This document shows, in pieces, positions 15,891-24,373 of a DNA stretch of 62,533 nucleotides. The position numbers and the translations under genes were made by a program. The notes under the pieces are model-generated. The model saw only the letters and a program-made list of their open reading frames with translations, had not been told where the DNA came from and did no database searches. Source of the stretch: an uncultured Clostridia bacterium (GTDB taxonomy: Bacteria; Bacillota; Clostridia; Christensenellales; Aristaeellaceae); assembly GCA_934647235.1 (NCBI GenBank), contig CAKUFG010000014.1, positions 1-62,533 on the forward strand, in the 5' to 3' direction. How positions within the stretch are numbered: the first letter of the stretch is position 1; every line of letters starts with the position of its first letter.

Positions 15891-16850
15891 GTGTTTGAAT
15901 TTCAGGAGCTGACCAAGCCCGCGCTGTTTACCCTGTTTGGCCGTGATGTAACTGCCTACGCGCTGTTTCTGACGCTGGGCGTGCTCATCGGCGTGCTCAT
16001 GTCCATCAACCGCGCCAAGCGCACGCGCTATGACGTCAACGCGGCGCTGCTCTTCCCCGTGCTGGCCATTCCGTTTTCGGTGATCCTGGGCCGCCTGGTG
16101 TACTGCCTGTGCAATATCGTGCTGCTGCTGGATAACGGCTTTGCCTTTATCTTCCGCATCGATTACGGCGGATTCTCCATCATGGGCGTGACCATCGGCC
16201 TGGCCCTGGCCGCCCTGCTGACCGCCAGGCTTGAGAAGGTTTCCTTCCTGGATACGCTGGACTGCGTGGTGCCCGGCCTGCTGATGGCGCTGGCGCTGGC
16301 GCGCTTCGGCGAGGGCGCTACCATGAACGGCACGGGCTTTGAGGTAACTGTGCCCGGCCTGCAGTTTGCCCCCATCGCGCGCGTGGGCCTGTATGGCGAA
16401 AGCGTATACGCCGTGCATATGGGCGAGGCGCTGGCGGCGCTCATCGCCGCCGTGTATACCCAGACGCTGGGCAAGCGCGGCCGCGGCTTTGTGGCGGGCG
16501 TTGGCATTGTGATTGTGGCCTGCGCGCAGATCTTCTTTGAAAGCGCGCGCCGCGACGAGGTGCTCAAGATCGACTTCCTGCGCGATGTGATGGCCTTTGC
16601 CGGCATCGTGCTGCTGTGCGTGCTCATCCCCAGCCTGCGCCGCAGCGGCTGGAAGCTGCCGCATCGCATCATCGCCATCGTGGGCTTTGTGGCTCTGCTG
16701 GGCGTGTGCGCGCTGGTGGAGTTCCTGCTGGACGGCAAAATCTATCAGAACATGCCCTTCTGGTTCGGATATCTGACCGATGCGGTTTGCCTGACGGCGG
16801 CGGCGGCCATCTGCTGCCGCGCCCTCAAGGCGGCCTGTGAAAAGGAATAA
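15891..16850 (+). CDS. Lgt-family (prolipoprotein diacylglyceryl transferase-like) membrane protein
   Basis: A 319-residue polytopic protein with a GTG start after AAAGGAAGG. Seven or so membrane helices are visible. The fold matches Lgt: YALFLTLGVLIGV, IDYGGFSIMGVTIGLALAA and LALARFGEGATMNGTGFEV. The usual Lgt signature after GRxxNFxNxE is degenerate here (RFGEGATMNG). It may therefore be a specialised paralogue rather than the housekeeping enzyme, perhaps moving a lipid-derived or phospho-glycerol group onto a surface polymer. The stop overlaps the next ATG (TAATG). Confidence 0.72.
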   Translation: MFEFQELTKPALFTLFGRDVTAYALFLTLGVLIGVLMSINRAKRTRYDVNAALLFPVLAIPFSVILGRLVYCLCNIVLLLDNGFAFIFRIDYGGFSIMGVTIGLALAALLTARLEKVSFLDTLDCVVPGLLMALALARFGEGATMNGTGFEVTVPGLQFAPIARVGLYGESVYAVHMGEALAALIAAVYTQTLGKRGRGFVAGVGIVIVACAQIFFESARRDEVLKIDFLRDVMAFAGIVLLCVLIPSLRRSGWKLPHRIIAIVGFVALLGVCALVEFLLDGKIYQNMPFWFGYLTDAVCLTAAAAICCRALKAACEKE

Positions 16851-18055
16851 TGAAAAGAATCATGCTCTTTCTGCTGGCGCTGGCGGCGGCCCTGCTGCTG
16901 TGCGCCGCAGCGCTGGCCGATACCGCGCAGGATGTGACGGCCAGCGCGCAGATTACCGTGCCGCAAAACGGCGGCACGCTGGGCCGCATGCTGGACCGCG
17001 ATCGTTCCACCGCCCTGCAGGCGGAGAAAAGCCGCGAGCCGGTGATTGAAATCTCCATGCAGGACGGCCAGGTCTGCTCGGCTGTGTACATTGAGTTTGG
17101 CAACAACATCATGCCCTTTACCGTGCAGATTGAGTATAACGGCGAATGGGTGGATCTGGCCAGCTGGAGCCAGTCCTACGCCCAGGCCTATGTGCAGTTT
17201 GAGCCGCTGACGCAGTTCCGCCTGCGCTTTGATACGGGCGATAAGCCGCTGCAGCTGTTCATCCGCGAGCTGTACCTGTTTGGCCAGGGCGAGCGGGACG
17301 ACAGCCTGGTCAACATCTGGGAAAGCAGCGTGCAGAAGGCCGATCTGCTGGTGCTGGCCGGGCATCCGGGCGATGAGCTGCAGTGGTTCGGCGGCCTGGT
17401 GCCCTACTATGCCGTGGGCAAGGGCTACAGCGTGGCCGTGGCCACGATGACCATGGTCAATTCCTGCCGCCGGCTGGAAATGCTCAACGCCATGTACGCC
17501 TGCGGGCTGCGCAATTATCCCGATGTGGGCACGTTTGAGGACCTTAAAACCACCCAGGCCTCCAAGGCGTTCAGCCAGTGGGGCGGCATCGAGGCTACCG
17601 ACCGCTATGTGGTGCAGCTGCTGCGCCGCTATCAGCCCGAGGTGGTCGTCACCCACGCCATATCGGGAGAGGATGGCCACGGCGTGCATATGGCCTGCGC
17701 GCGCTCGCTGCTGCGCGCGGTGGAAAAGGCGGCGGATGCAAACTATGATCCCGCCAGCGTCAGCATGTACGGCACATGGCAGGTGAAAAAGCTGTATCTG
17801 CACGAGGGCGACAACCCCATCCGCATCAGCTGGAGCGTGCCGCTGGAGGAGCTGGGCGGCAAAACAGCCTATCAGGCGGCCTGGGAAGCCTATCAGAAGT
17901 ACGAAACCACCATTGCCGGGGCCATGGTGGGCGAATCTGCCCAGCACTCGCCCTGCCTGTACACGCTGGCCTTTACCAACGTGGGCGAGGACAAGGCCGG
18001 GGACGATTTCTTTGAGAATATCCCGGAAAGCGATCTGACCACTGCCCGGCCATAA
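16850..18055 (+). CDS. Exported PIG-L family deacetylase, copy 1
   Basis: A 401-residue protein with a signal peptide ending LCAAALA. Residues about 25-150 form a beta-rich, discoidin-like carbohydrate-binding region. Residues about 160-400 are a PIG-L/LmbE deacetylase domain with AGHPGDELQWF (H172, variant of the AHPDDE zinc motif) and VVTHAISGEDGHGVHMA for the third ligand. Family members remove acetyl groups from GlcNAc-containing substrates. Asp to Gly at HPGDE changes a residue that usually acts as catalytic base, so activity may be altered. It is translationally coupled to the Lgt-like gene. Confidence 0.83.
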   Translation: MKRIMLFLLALAAALLLCAAALADTAQDVTASAQITVPQNGGTLGRMLDRDRSTALQAEKSREPVIEISMQDGQVCSAVYIEFGNNIMPFTVQIEYNGEWVDLASWSQSYAQAYVQFEPLTQFRLRFDTGDKPLQLFIRELYLFGQGERDDSLVNIWESSVQKADLLVLAGHPGDELQWFGGLVPYYAVGKGYSVAVATMTMVNSCRRLEMLNAMYACGLRNYPDVGTFEDLKTTQASKAFSQWGGIEATDRYVVQLLRRYQPEVVVTHAISGEDGHGVHMACARSLLRAVEKAADANYDPASVSMYGTWQVKKLYLHEGDNPIRISWSVPLEELGGKTAYQAAWEAYQKYETTIAGAMVGESAQHSPCLYTLAFTNVGEDKAGDDFFENIPESDLTTARP

Positions 18056-18076
18056 GCACGAAAGGACCTGATTTCA

Positions 18077-19267
18077 ATGAAAAAAGCCGCCCTGTGTCTG
18101 CTGCTCTGTCTGCTGCTGGCCGTGCCCGGCCTGTCGCTGGCGGGCGATGGCCGTCAGGTCAACCGCAGCTGCCGCATCTATTTTGCAAACGAAAAGGATC
18201 TTGCCGCCCGCCTGAACAACGGCAGCGTGCAGCATCCCATGGAGCTGGGCGGCGCCGGCAGCTATACGTTCTATGTCGATCCCAACGGGCAGACTGTGGA
18301 TGCGATCTGCGTGCAGTACGGCGATTACATCCTGCCCTATAAGGTGCAGGCAAAGGACGAGCAGGGCCAGTGGCAGGATATCGCCGCGTACACGGGCGAT
18401 TACGCCCAGGGCTACGCCGCCTTCCCGACCCGCAGCCAGCGCTTCCGCGTGCTGTTTTATGGGCAGCAGAAAAAGGAAAAGCTTTCCCTGCGCGAGCTGC
18501 TTGTGTTTGCTCCCGGCGAGGGCCTGCCCGCGCAGGCAGGGGCCTGGCAGCCTGCCTTTGAAAAGGCGGACATGCTGGTGATATCCACCCACCCGGACGA
18601 CGAGCTGCTGTGGTTCGGCGGCGCGCTGCCCACCTATGCCGGCCAGCTTGGCTATCAGGTGCAGGTGATGTACATGACCTGCGAAAACGCAACGCGCCGG
18701 CTGGAGCTGCTCAGCGGCCTGTGGGAGTGCGGCGTGCGCAATTATCCGGATATCGGCGATTTCCGCGACAGCCATTTCCAGAACATGGAGGCCGCGTATC
18801 TTGGCTGGGGCAAGGAGGCAACCTATCTGCGCATCGTGCGCGCCATCCGCCGCTATCGGCCCGAGGTGATCGTTACCCATGATATCAAGGGCGAGTACGG
18901 CCATGAGCAGCATCTGGTTGTGGCCGACGCGACGCCGACCGCCGTGCGCCTGGCCGCCGATGAAGCCTACGATCCCGAAAGCGTAAGCCAGTATGGCGCA
19001 TGGCAGGTGAAAAAGCTGTATCTGCACCTGGGCGACGCGCCTACCACGCAGCTGGATTGGTCGCAGCCGCTGTCCGCCTTCGGCGGGGATACGGGCATGG
19101 AGATTGCCAGCCGCGCCTTTGAGCTGCATGTATCGCAGGCCAAGAATGCGCGCTGGAAGGTGGCAGAAAAGGGCGACCGCTACGACAGCACACTGTATAC
19201 CCTGGTGTTTTCCACCGTGGGCGCGGATGCGGCCGGCAACGATTTCTTTGAACATATTGCGCGATAA
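18077..19267 (+). CDS. Exported PIG-L family deacetylase, copy 2
   Basis: A 396-residue paralogue of the previous gene with the same plan: signal peptide ending LSLA, beta-rich N-terminal domain, then a deacetylase domain. Here the zinc motif is canonical, STHPDDELLWFGG, with VIVTHDIKGEYGHEQHL following. It should be the catalytically competent copy. It begins 21 bases after the previous gene, with AAAGGA upstream, and closes the seven-gene operon. Confidence 0.85.
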   Translation: MKKAALCLLLCLLLAVPGLSLAGDGRQVNRSCRIYFANEKDLAARLNNGSVQHPMELGGAGSYTFYVDPNGQTVDAICVQYGDYILPYKVQAKDEQGQWQDIAAYTGDYAQGYAAFPTRSQRFRVLFYGQQKKEKLSLRELLVFAPGEGLPAQAGAWQPAFEKADMLVISTHPDDELLWFGGALPTYAGQLGYQVQVMYMTCENATRRLELLSGLWECGVRNYPDIGDFRDSHFQNMEAAYLGWGKEATYLRIVRAIRRYRPEVIVTHDIKGEYGHEQHLVVADATPTAVRLAADEAYDPESVSQYGAWQVKKLYLHLGDAPTTQLDWSQPLSAFGGDTGMEIASRAFELHVSQAKNARWKVAEKGDRYDSTLYTLVFSTVGADAAGNDFFEHIAR

Positions 19268-19313
19268 AACGACGCCCTGCAATTGAACATGGGCGGATGA
19301 GGGGCGAGTACAC

Positions 19314-20534
19314 ATGCAGCACACTGCGCTTGGACAGGTAGCCATGCCGGGAGACGCCAAGGCGCGCAACCGGCAGATGATGCTGCGCGTCGTGCGATCC
19401 GGAAATACGCTTACAGCGGCGGAAATCCACCGCGTTACGGGCATCAGCCGCCCCACGGTGATGCGCTTTCTGCAGCATCTGTGCCAGCTGGGCGTGATCA
19501 GCTCGCAGGGCCTTGGCGACAGCACCAGCGCGGGCGGCAAAAGGCCCGAGCTGTTTCGCTTCAGCGACGCGCGCAGAATCCTGTGCGTCAATCTCTGGCC
19601 AAGCGCCGTTTCCCTGGCGCTGAGCGGGCTGGTGGGGCAGGTATACGACCTGGAGGAAACGCAGCGCCCCTGCAGCGACGATCTGGATTGCGGCCTTGCC
19701 GATGCAAAGGCGCTGGCTCAGGCTTATCTGGCCCGGCACGGGCTGAAATTGAACGATCTGTACGGCGTGGTGCTCACCGTGCCCGGCACGGTGGATTACG
19801 CCTCGCAGGTGCTCAGGTATAACTCCCAATCCCCCGGCTGGGGCACGGATGCGCCGCTGGGGCAAAAGCTGCGCGCGCTGCTGGGCGAAGGCCTGAAATG
19901 CTATATCGACAACGCAGGCAAGGCTGCGGGCCGGGCGCTGCTGCTGGAGCATCCCGAATATGCCGCCGAGCGGACGCTGACGCTGTTTACCACCTGGGGC
20001 GTATCCGCCTGCCTGATGGATAAGGGGCATGTGCAGAGCGGCCGCGACGCGCTGATTGGCGAAATCGGGCATATGATCATCTGCGATACGGATGAGGAGG
20101 TGTGCGGCTGCGGCAAGCGCGGCTGTCTGGAAAGCATGGTCAGCCTGGCCCGCGTGCGGCGCATGCTGGCGCAGCTGGGCGAGGAGGAGATCGTCTGCCG
20201 GCAGACGACCTTCCAGCGCCTGTTTGAGCGCTCGGCGCAGGGCGACGCCCGCGCGCGGCAGCTCAGCGCGTATCTGGCGCATTGCTTTGCCGTGGCGCTG
20301 CAGAACCTTTCGTTGGCTTACAACCAGGAGCGGGTGATTTTCCAGGGCGATTTTGCCTGGGCGGATGCGCATTTTGACGCATGCCTGCGGCGGGAGCTGA
20401 GCCAGTTCCGCTATTATCCGGGCGGCAGCCTGTTTGATATCGCCTATGATAAAAGAGATCTGACGCTGCTGGCCGCGCAGGGCGGCGCGGGGCAGCTGAT
20501 TAAAATGTACTTTGACGCGCTGGCGCAGGAATAA
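19314..20534 (+). CDS. ROK-family transcriptional regulator, probably XylR-like
   Basis: A 406-residue protein. The N-terminal winged helix (AEIHRVTGISRPTVMRFLQHL) is followed by a ROK sugar-kinase fold with VVLTVPGTVD and the zinc motif CGCGKRGCLE, as in NagC/XylR repressors. It precedes beta-xylosidase, xylulokinase and xylose isomerase on the same strand, so it probably represses them in the absence of xylose. A terminator separates it from the enzyme genes, which have their own promoter. Confidence 0.83.
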   Translation: MQHTALGQVAMPGDAKARNRQMMLRVVRSGNTLTAAEIHRVTGISRPTVMRFLQHLCQLGVISSQGLGDSTSAGGKRPELFRFSDARRILCVNLWPSAVSLALSGLVGQVYDLEETQRPCSDDLDCGLADAKALAQAYLARHGLKLNDLYGVVLTVPGTVDYASQVLRYNSQSPGWGTDAPLGQKLRALLGEGLKCYIDNAGKAAGRALLLEHPEYAAERTLTLFTTWGVSACLMDKGHVQSGRDALIGEIGHMIICDTDEEVCGCGKRGCLESMVSLARVRRMLAQLGEEEIVCRQTTFQRLFERSAQGDARARQLSAYLAHCFAVALQNLSLAYNQERVIFQGDFAWADAHFDACLRRELSQFRYYPGGSLFDIAYDKRDLTLLAAQGGAGQLIKMYFDALAQE

Positions 20535-20582
20535 GCGCGGCGATGGCCCGGACGCGGGCGGAGGCACTCCGGACGGCCTGAC

Positions 20583-20626
20583 GGCCGCCGTCGGCGCTGA
20601 CGCACGGCGGCCGGGCCGTTTGTTTG
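20583..20626 (+). terminator. Intrinsic terminator after the ROK gene
   Basis: GGCCGCCGT at 20583-20591 pairs perfectly with ACGGCGGCC at 20604-20612 and is followed by GGGCCGTTTGTTTG. Confidence 0.6.
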
Positions 20627-20659
20627 CATACAGATGCGGCAAAATCAAAAAATCCTGTA

Positions 20660-20688
20660 TTGACAAACGCAAAAAGGTTGGGTATAAT
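20660..20688 (+). promoter_or_regulatory. Strong promoter of the xylose operon
   Basis: TTGACA at 20660-20665 and TATAAT at 20683-20688 with a 17-base spacer are the exact consensus. Such a strong promoter fits repressor control. Confidence 0.85.
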
Positions 20689-20699
20689 AAAAGCACCAG

Positions 20700-20727
20700 G
20701 TTACGAAATAATATTACAAAACTAACG
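20700..20727. promoter_or_regulatory. Candidate operator downstream of the xylose promoter
   Basis: GTTA and TAAC flank a central TAATATTA palindrome in an A/T-rich stretch just after the -10 box. The two half-sites are imperfect. ROK repressors of the XylR type bind A/T-rich palindromes at this position, so it is a plausible site, not a proven one. Confidence 0.35.
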
Positions 20728-20759
20728 GAAGTCAATTCAGACAGATGGGAGCGGCGCAG

Positions 20760-22859
20760 ATGGACAGAGACCTGGCAAGGCAAAGGGCCCAGGCGCTGGT
20801 GGCGCGTATGACGGTTGAAGAGGCGGCCGGGCAGCTGCGCTATGACGCGCCCGCCATCGAGCGGCTGGGCGTACCCGCCTATAACTGGTGGAACGAGGCG
20901 CTGCACGGCGTGGCCCGCGCGGGCACTGCTACCAGCTTCCCCCAGGCGATCGGCCTGGCGGCGGCCTTTGATCCTGCCCTGCTGGAAAGGCTGGGCGGCG
21001 TCGCGGCCACAGAGGGCCGGGCCAAGTACAATGCCGCCGTGCGCCATGGCGACCGGGACGTGTACAAGGGGCTTACCTTCTGGTCGCCCAACATCAATAT
21101 TTTCCGTGATCCACGCTGGGGACGCGGGCACGAAACCTATGGCGAGGATCCTTACCTGACGGCATGCCTGGGCAGGACCTATGTGCGCGGCCTGCAGGGG
21201 CAGGGCGATACGATGAAGGCTGCCGCCTGCGCCAAGCATTTTGCCGTGCATTCCGGGCCGGAGGCAGAGCGGCATCGCTTCAACGCCTGCGTATCCCCCA
21301 AGGATCTGGCGGAGACCTATCTGCCTGCCTTCCGGGCGGTGGTGCAGGAGGGCGTGGAGGCCGTGATGGGCGCGTATAACCGCGTCAACGGCGAGCCGTG
21401 CTGCGGCAGCCCCACGCTGCTGCAGCAGATTCTGCGCCGGGATTGGGGCTTTTCCGGCCATGTGGTGTCCGATTGCGGGGCGATCAGCGATTTCCATATC
21501 TTTCACAGGATCACAGGCAGCCCGCAGGAATCCGCCGCGCTGGCGCTGAAAAACGGCTGCGATCTGAACTGCGGCAATGTTTACGTGCACCTGATGCAGG
21601 CCTACGAGCAGGGGCTGGTGACGGAGGAGGAGATCCGCCGGTCGGCGGTGCGCCTGTTCACCACGCGCTATCTGCTGGGCATCATGGGCGATGGCAGCCC
21701 ATACGATGAAATCCCCTATACCGCCGTGGAGTGTCCCGGGCATCTGCAGGCGGCGCGCGAGGCGGCTGAAAAGAGCTTTGTGCTGCTCAAAAACGACGGG
21801 TTGCTGCCGCTGGATCGGCAGAAAATCAAAACGCTTGCGGTCATCGGCCCCAACGCGGACAGCCGCGCGGCGCTGACGGGCAACTATCACGGCACCTCCT
21901 CGCGCTACATCACGGTGCTGGAGGGGATTCAGGATGCGGCGGGCGAGGAGGTGCGCGTGCTGTACGCGCAGGGATGCCACCTGTTCCGCGACCGGGAGGA
22001 GAGCATGGCGCAGCCGGACGACCGTCTGGCCGAGGCGCTGACCGCCGCAGAGCTGGCCGACGCGGTGGTGCTGGTTGTCGGCCTGGATGAAACGCTGGAG
22101 GGTGAGGCCGGGGACGGGGCGAACGCCGCCGCCTCGGGCGATAAGCTCGATCTGCTTTTGCCGGCCAGCCAGCGCCGGCTGCTGGACGCTGTGCTGGCAG
22201 TGGGCAAGCCCACGGTGATCTGCCTGATGGCGGGCAGCGCGATTGATCTGCAGGCTGCCGGCGAGCGCGCCAACGCCCTGCTGCTTACCTGGTACCCCGG
22301 CGCGCGGGGCGGGCGGACGGCGGCGGATATCCTGTTTGGCCGCGTCTCGCCCTCGGGCAAGCTGCCGGTTACGTTCTACCGCAATGAGCAACTGGCGCAG
22401 ATGCCTGAGTTTACCGACTACAGCATGCGCGGGCGTACCTATCGCTATCTGGAGCAGGAGCCGCTGTATCCCTTCGGCTATGGGCTGACCTACGGCGACG
22501 CTTATGTGCGCAGCGCGGCTGTCCGCCGCGAGGGCGGCGCGCTGCTGGTGGAGGCGACGGTATGCAATGACGGCGCGGCCACGGACGATGTGGTGCAGGT
22601 ATATGTGCACAACGAGGGCAGCGCGCACGCGCCGCGCAATCCCCGCCTGTGCGCTTTCCAGCGCGTATCGCTGGCGGCGGGCGAGCAAAAAACCGTCGTC
22701 CTGCGCGTGGACTGCGAGCGCCTGCTGGTGGTGGACGATGCGGGCCGCAGCGCGGCCGAGGGGCGCGCCGTGCTGTACGCGGGCCTCAGCCAGCCCGATG
22801 CGCGCAGCTGCAGCCTGACGGGGCATGCCTGCGTGCGCCTGGAGCCCTGCGGAGGTTAA
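20760..22859 (+). CDS. Glycoside hydrolase family 3, probable beta-xylosidase
   Basis: A 699-residue cytoplasmic enzyme without signal peptide. The ATG at 20760 follows GGGAG and is preferred over 20745. VPAYNWWNEALHGVARAG is typical of GH3 xylosidases. The nucleophile Asp lies in HVVSDCGAI, KHFAVHSGPE is the conserved substrate-binding loop, and a C-terminal (alpha/beta)6 domain plus fibronectin III-like tail follow (YPFGYGLTY, VQVYVHN). It should release xylose from imported xylo-oligosaccharides for the two downstream enzymes. Confidence 0.87.
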   Translation: MDRDLARQRAQALVARMTVEEAAGQLRYDAPAIERLGVPAYNWWNEALHGVARAGTATSFPQAIGLAAAFDPALLERLGGVAATEGRAKYNAAVRHGDRDVYKGLTFWSPNINIFRDPRWGRGHETYGEDPYLTACLGRTYVRGLQGQGDTMKAAACAKHFAVHSGPEAERHRFNACVSPKDLAETYLPAFRAVVQEGVEAVMGAYNRVNGEPCCGSPTLLQQILRRDWGFSGHVVSDCGAISDFHIFHRITGSPQESAALALKNGCDLNCGNVYVHLMQAYEQGLVTEEEIRRSAVRLFTTRYLLGIMGDGSPYDEIPYTAVECPGHLQAAREAAEKSFVLLKNDGLLPLDRQKIKTLAVIGPNADSRAALTGNYHGTSSRYITVLEGIQDAAGEEVRVLYAQGCHLFRDREESMAQPDDRLAEALTAAELADAVVLVVGLDETLEGEAGDGANAAASGDKLDLLLPASQRRLLDAVLAVGKPTVICLMAGSAIDLQAAGERANALLLTWYPGARGGRTAADILFGRVSPSGKLPVTFYRNEQLAQMPEFTDYSMRGRTYRYLEQEPLYPFGYGLTYGDAYVRSAAVRREGGALLVEATVCNDGAATDDVVQVYVHNEGSAHAPRNPRLCAFQRVSLAAGEQKTVVLRVDCERLLVVDDAGRSAAEGRAVLYAGLSQPDARSCSLTGHACVRLEPCGG

Positions 22860-22879
22860 GACGGAAGGGGGACGAAACG

Positions 22880-24364
22880 ATGGCCTATTATATCGGGATT
22901 GACCTGGGCACCTCGGCGGCAAAGCTGCTGCTGATGGACGAAAGCGGGGCAATCTGCAATATCGTTGCCCGGGAGTATCCATTGGAGTTTCCAAAGCCCG
23001 GCTGGAGCCAGCAGGATCCGCAGCATTGGCGCAGGGCGCTGATGACGGGCGTTCCCGAGCTGCTTGCCCATGTGGACGCAGGCAAGGTGCGCGGCATCGC
23101 CTGCGCAGGGCAGATGCACGGCCTGGTGGCGCTGGATGAAAACGACCAGGTCATCCGCCCGGCCATCCTGTGGAATGATGGACGCACCGCCGCGCAGGTG
23201 GAATACCTGAACGGCGTAATCGGCAAAAAGCGGCTGTCCGGGCTGACGGGCAACATTGCCTTCGCGGGCTTTACCGCGCCAAAGCTTTTGTGGATGCGCG
23301 AGCACGAGCCGCAGGCCTTTGCCCGCATCCGAAGGATCATGCTGCCCAAGGATTATATCAATTATATCCTGACCGGCGTGCATGCCTGCGATTATTCCGA
23401 CGCCTCGGGCACGCTGCTGCTGGATGTGAAAAACAAGCGCTGGTCGCAGGAAATGCTGGAGCTCTGCGGCCTGAGCCTTGCGCAGATGCCGTCGCTTTAT
23501 GAAAGCAGCGCCTGCATCGGCACGGTGAAGCCCGATATCGCCCGGGCGCTGGGTCTGCCGCAGGGCGTGCTGGTGGCTGCGGGCGCGGGCGATAACGCCG
23601 CTGCGGCGGTGGGCACGGGCGTGGTCGGCGACGGCGGCTGCAACATCAGCCTGGGCACGTCGGGGACGGTCTTCGTATCCTCCGCGCGCTTTGCGGCGGA
23701 CCCCAACAACGCCCTGCATGCCTTCGCCCACGCGGACGGCGGCTATCACCTGATGGGCTGCATGCTGTCGGCGGCCTCCTGCAACAAATGGTTTGCGGAG
23801 GATATCCTGCACGGCGGCGATTACGCGGCGGAGCAGGCGGCCATCGGCGCGGACAGGCTGGGGCGCAATCCCGTTTTCTTTCTGCCCTATCTGATGGGCG
23901 AAAGAAGCCCCATCAACGATACCAGCGCCCGCGCGGCGTTTATCGGCATGTCGATGGATACCAGCCGGGCAGACCTTACGCAGGCGGTGCTGGAGGGCGT
24001 GGCCTTTGCCATCCGCGACAGCGTGGAGGTGGCCCGGTCGCTGGGCGTGCATATCCCCGCCTCCAGGCTTTGCGGCGGCGGCGCGAAAAGCCCGCTGTGG
24101 AGAAAAATACTGGCAAACGTGCTGGCCATGCCCCTGGAAAGCCCGGCTAGCGAGCAGGGCCCCGGCATGGGCGCGGCGATGCTGGCGATGACGGCCTGCG
24201 GTGCGTTTGAATCCGTGCAGGCAGCCTGTGCGGCGCTGGTAAAGACGGCCGGCGTTACCCTGCCCGACGCGGCGCTGACTGCCCGCTATGAGCGGCAGTA
24301 TCAGAAATACCGCCTGCTCTACCCCGCGCTGAAGGACGTGTTTCCCCGCTTACAGGAGGAATAA
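22880..24364 (+). CDS. xylB: Xylulokinase
   Basis: A 494-residue FGGY kinase. The start at MAYYIGIDLGTSAAKLLLMD follows GGAAGGGGG; longer frames lie inside the GH3 gene. CAGQMHGLVALDE is the hallmark xylulokinase substrate loop, AILWNDGRTAAQ carries the catalytic Asp, and NISLGTSGTVFVSS with GGGAKSPLWRKILA are ATP-site motifs. It phosphorylates D-xylulose to xylulose 5-phosphate for the pentose phosphate pathway. It lies 20 bases after the GH3 gene and 9 bases before xylA. Confidence 0.93.
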   Translation: MAYYIGIDLGTSAAKLLLMDESGAICNIVAREYPLEFPKPGWSQQDPQHWRRALMTGVPELLAHVDAGKVRGIACAGQMHGLVALDENDQVIRPAILWNDGRTAAQVEYLNGVIGKKRLSGLTGNIAFAGFTAPKLLWMREHEPQAFARIRRIMLPKDYINYILTGVHACDYSDASGTLLLDVKNKRWSQEMLELCGLSLAQMPSLYESSACIGTVKPDIARALGLPQGVLVAAGAGDNAAAAVGTGVVGDGGCNISLGTSGTVFVSSARFAADPNNALHAFAHADGGYHLMGCMLSAASCNKWFAEDILHGGDYAAEQAAIGADRLGRNPVFFLPYLMGERSPINDTSARAAFIGMSMDTSRADLTQAVLEGVAFAIRDSVEVARSLGVHIPASRLCGGGAKSPLWRKILANVLAMPLESPASEQGPGMGAAMLAMTACGAFESVQAACAALVKTAGVTLPDAALTARYERQYQKYRLLYPALKDVFPRLQEE

Positions 24365-24373
24365 GGAGGTTTA

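Noticed and set aside
19041..22994. A 1317-codon minus-strand frame
   Set aside because: It lies antisense to the ROK, GH3 and PIG-L genes, has no domain-like sequence, and is rich in Arg, Ala and Gly as expected from GC-rich third positions.
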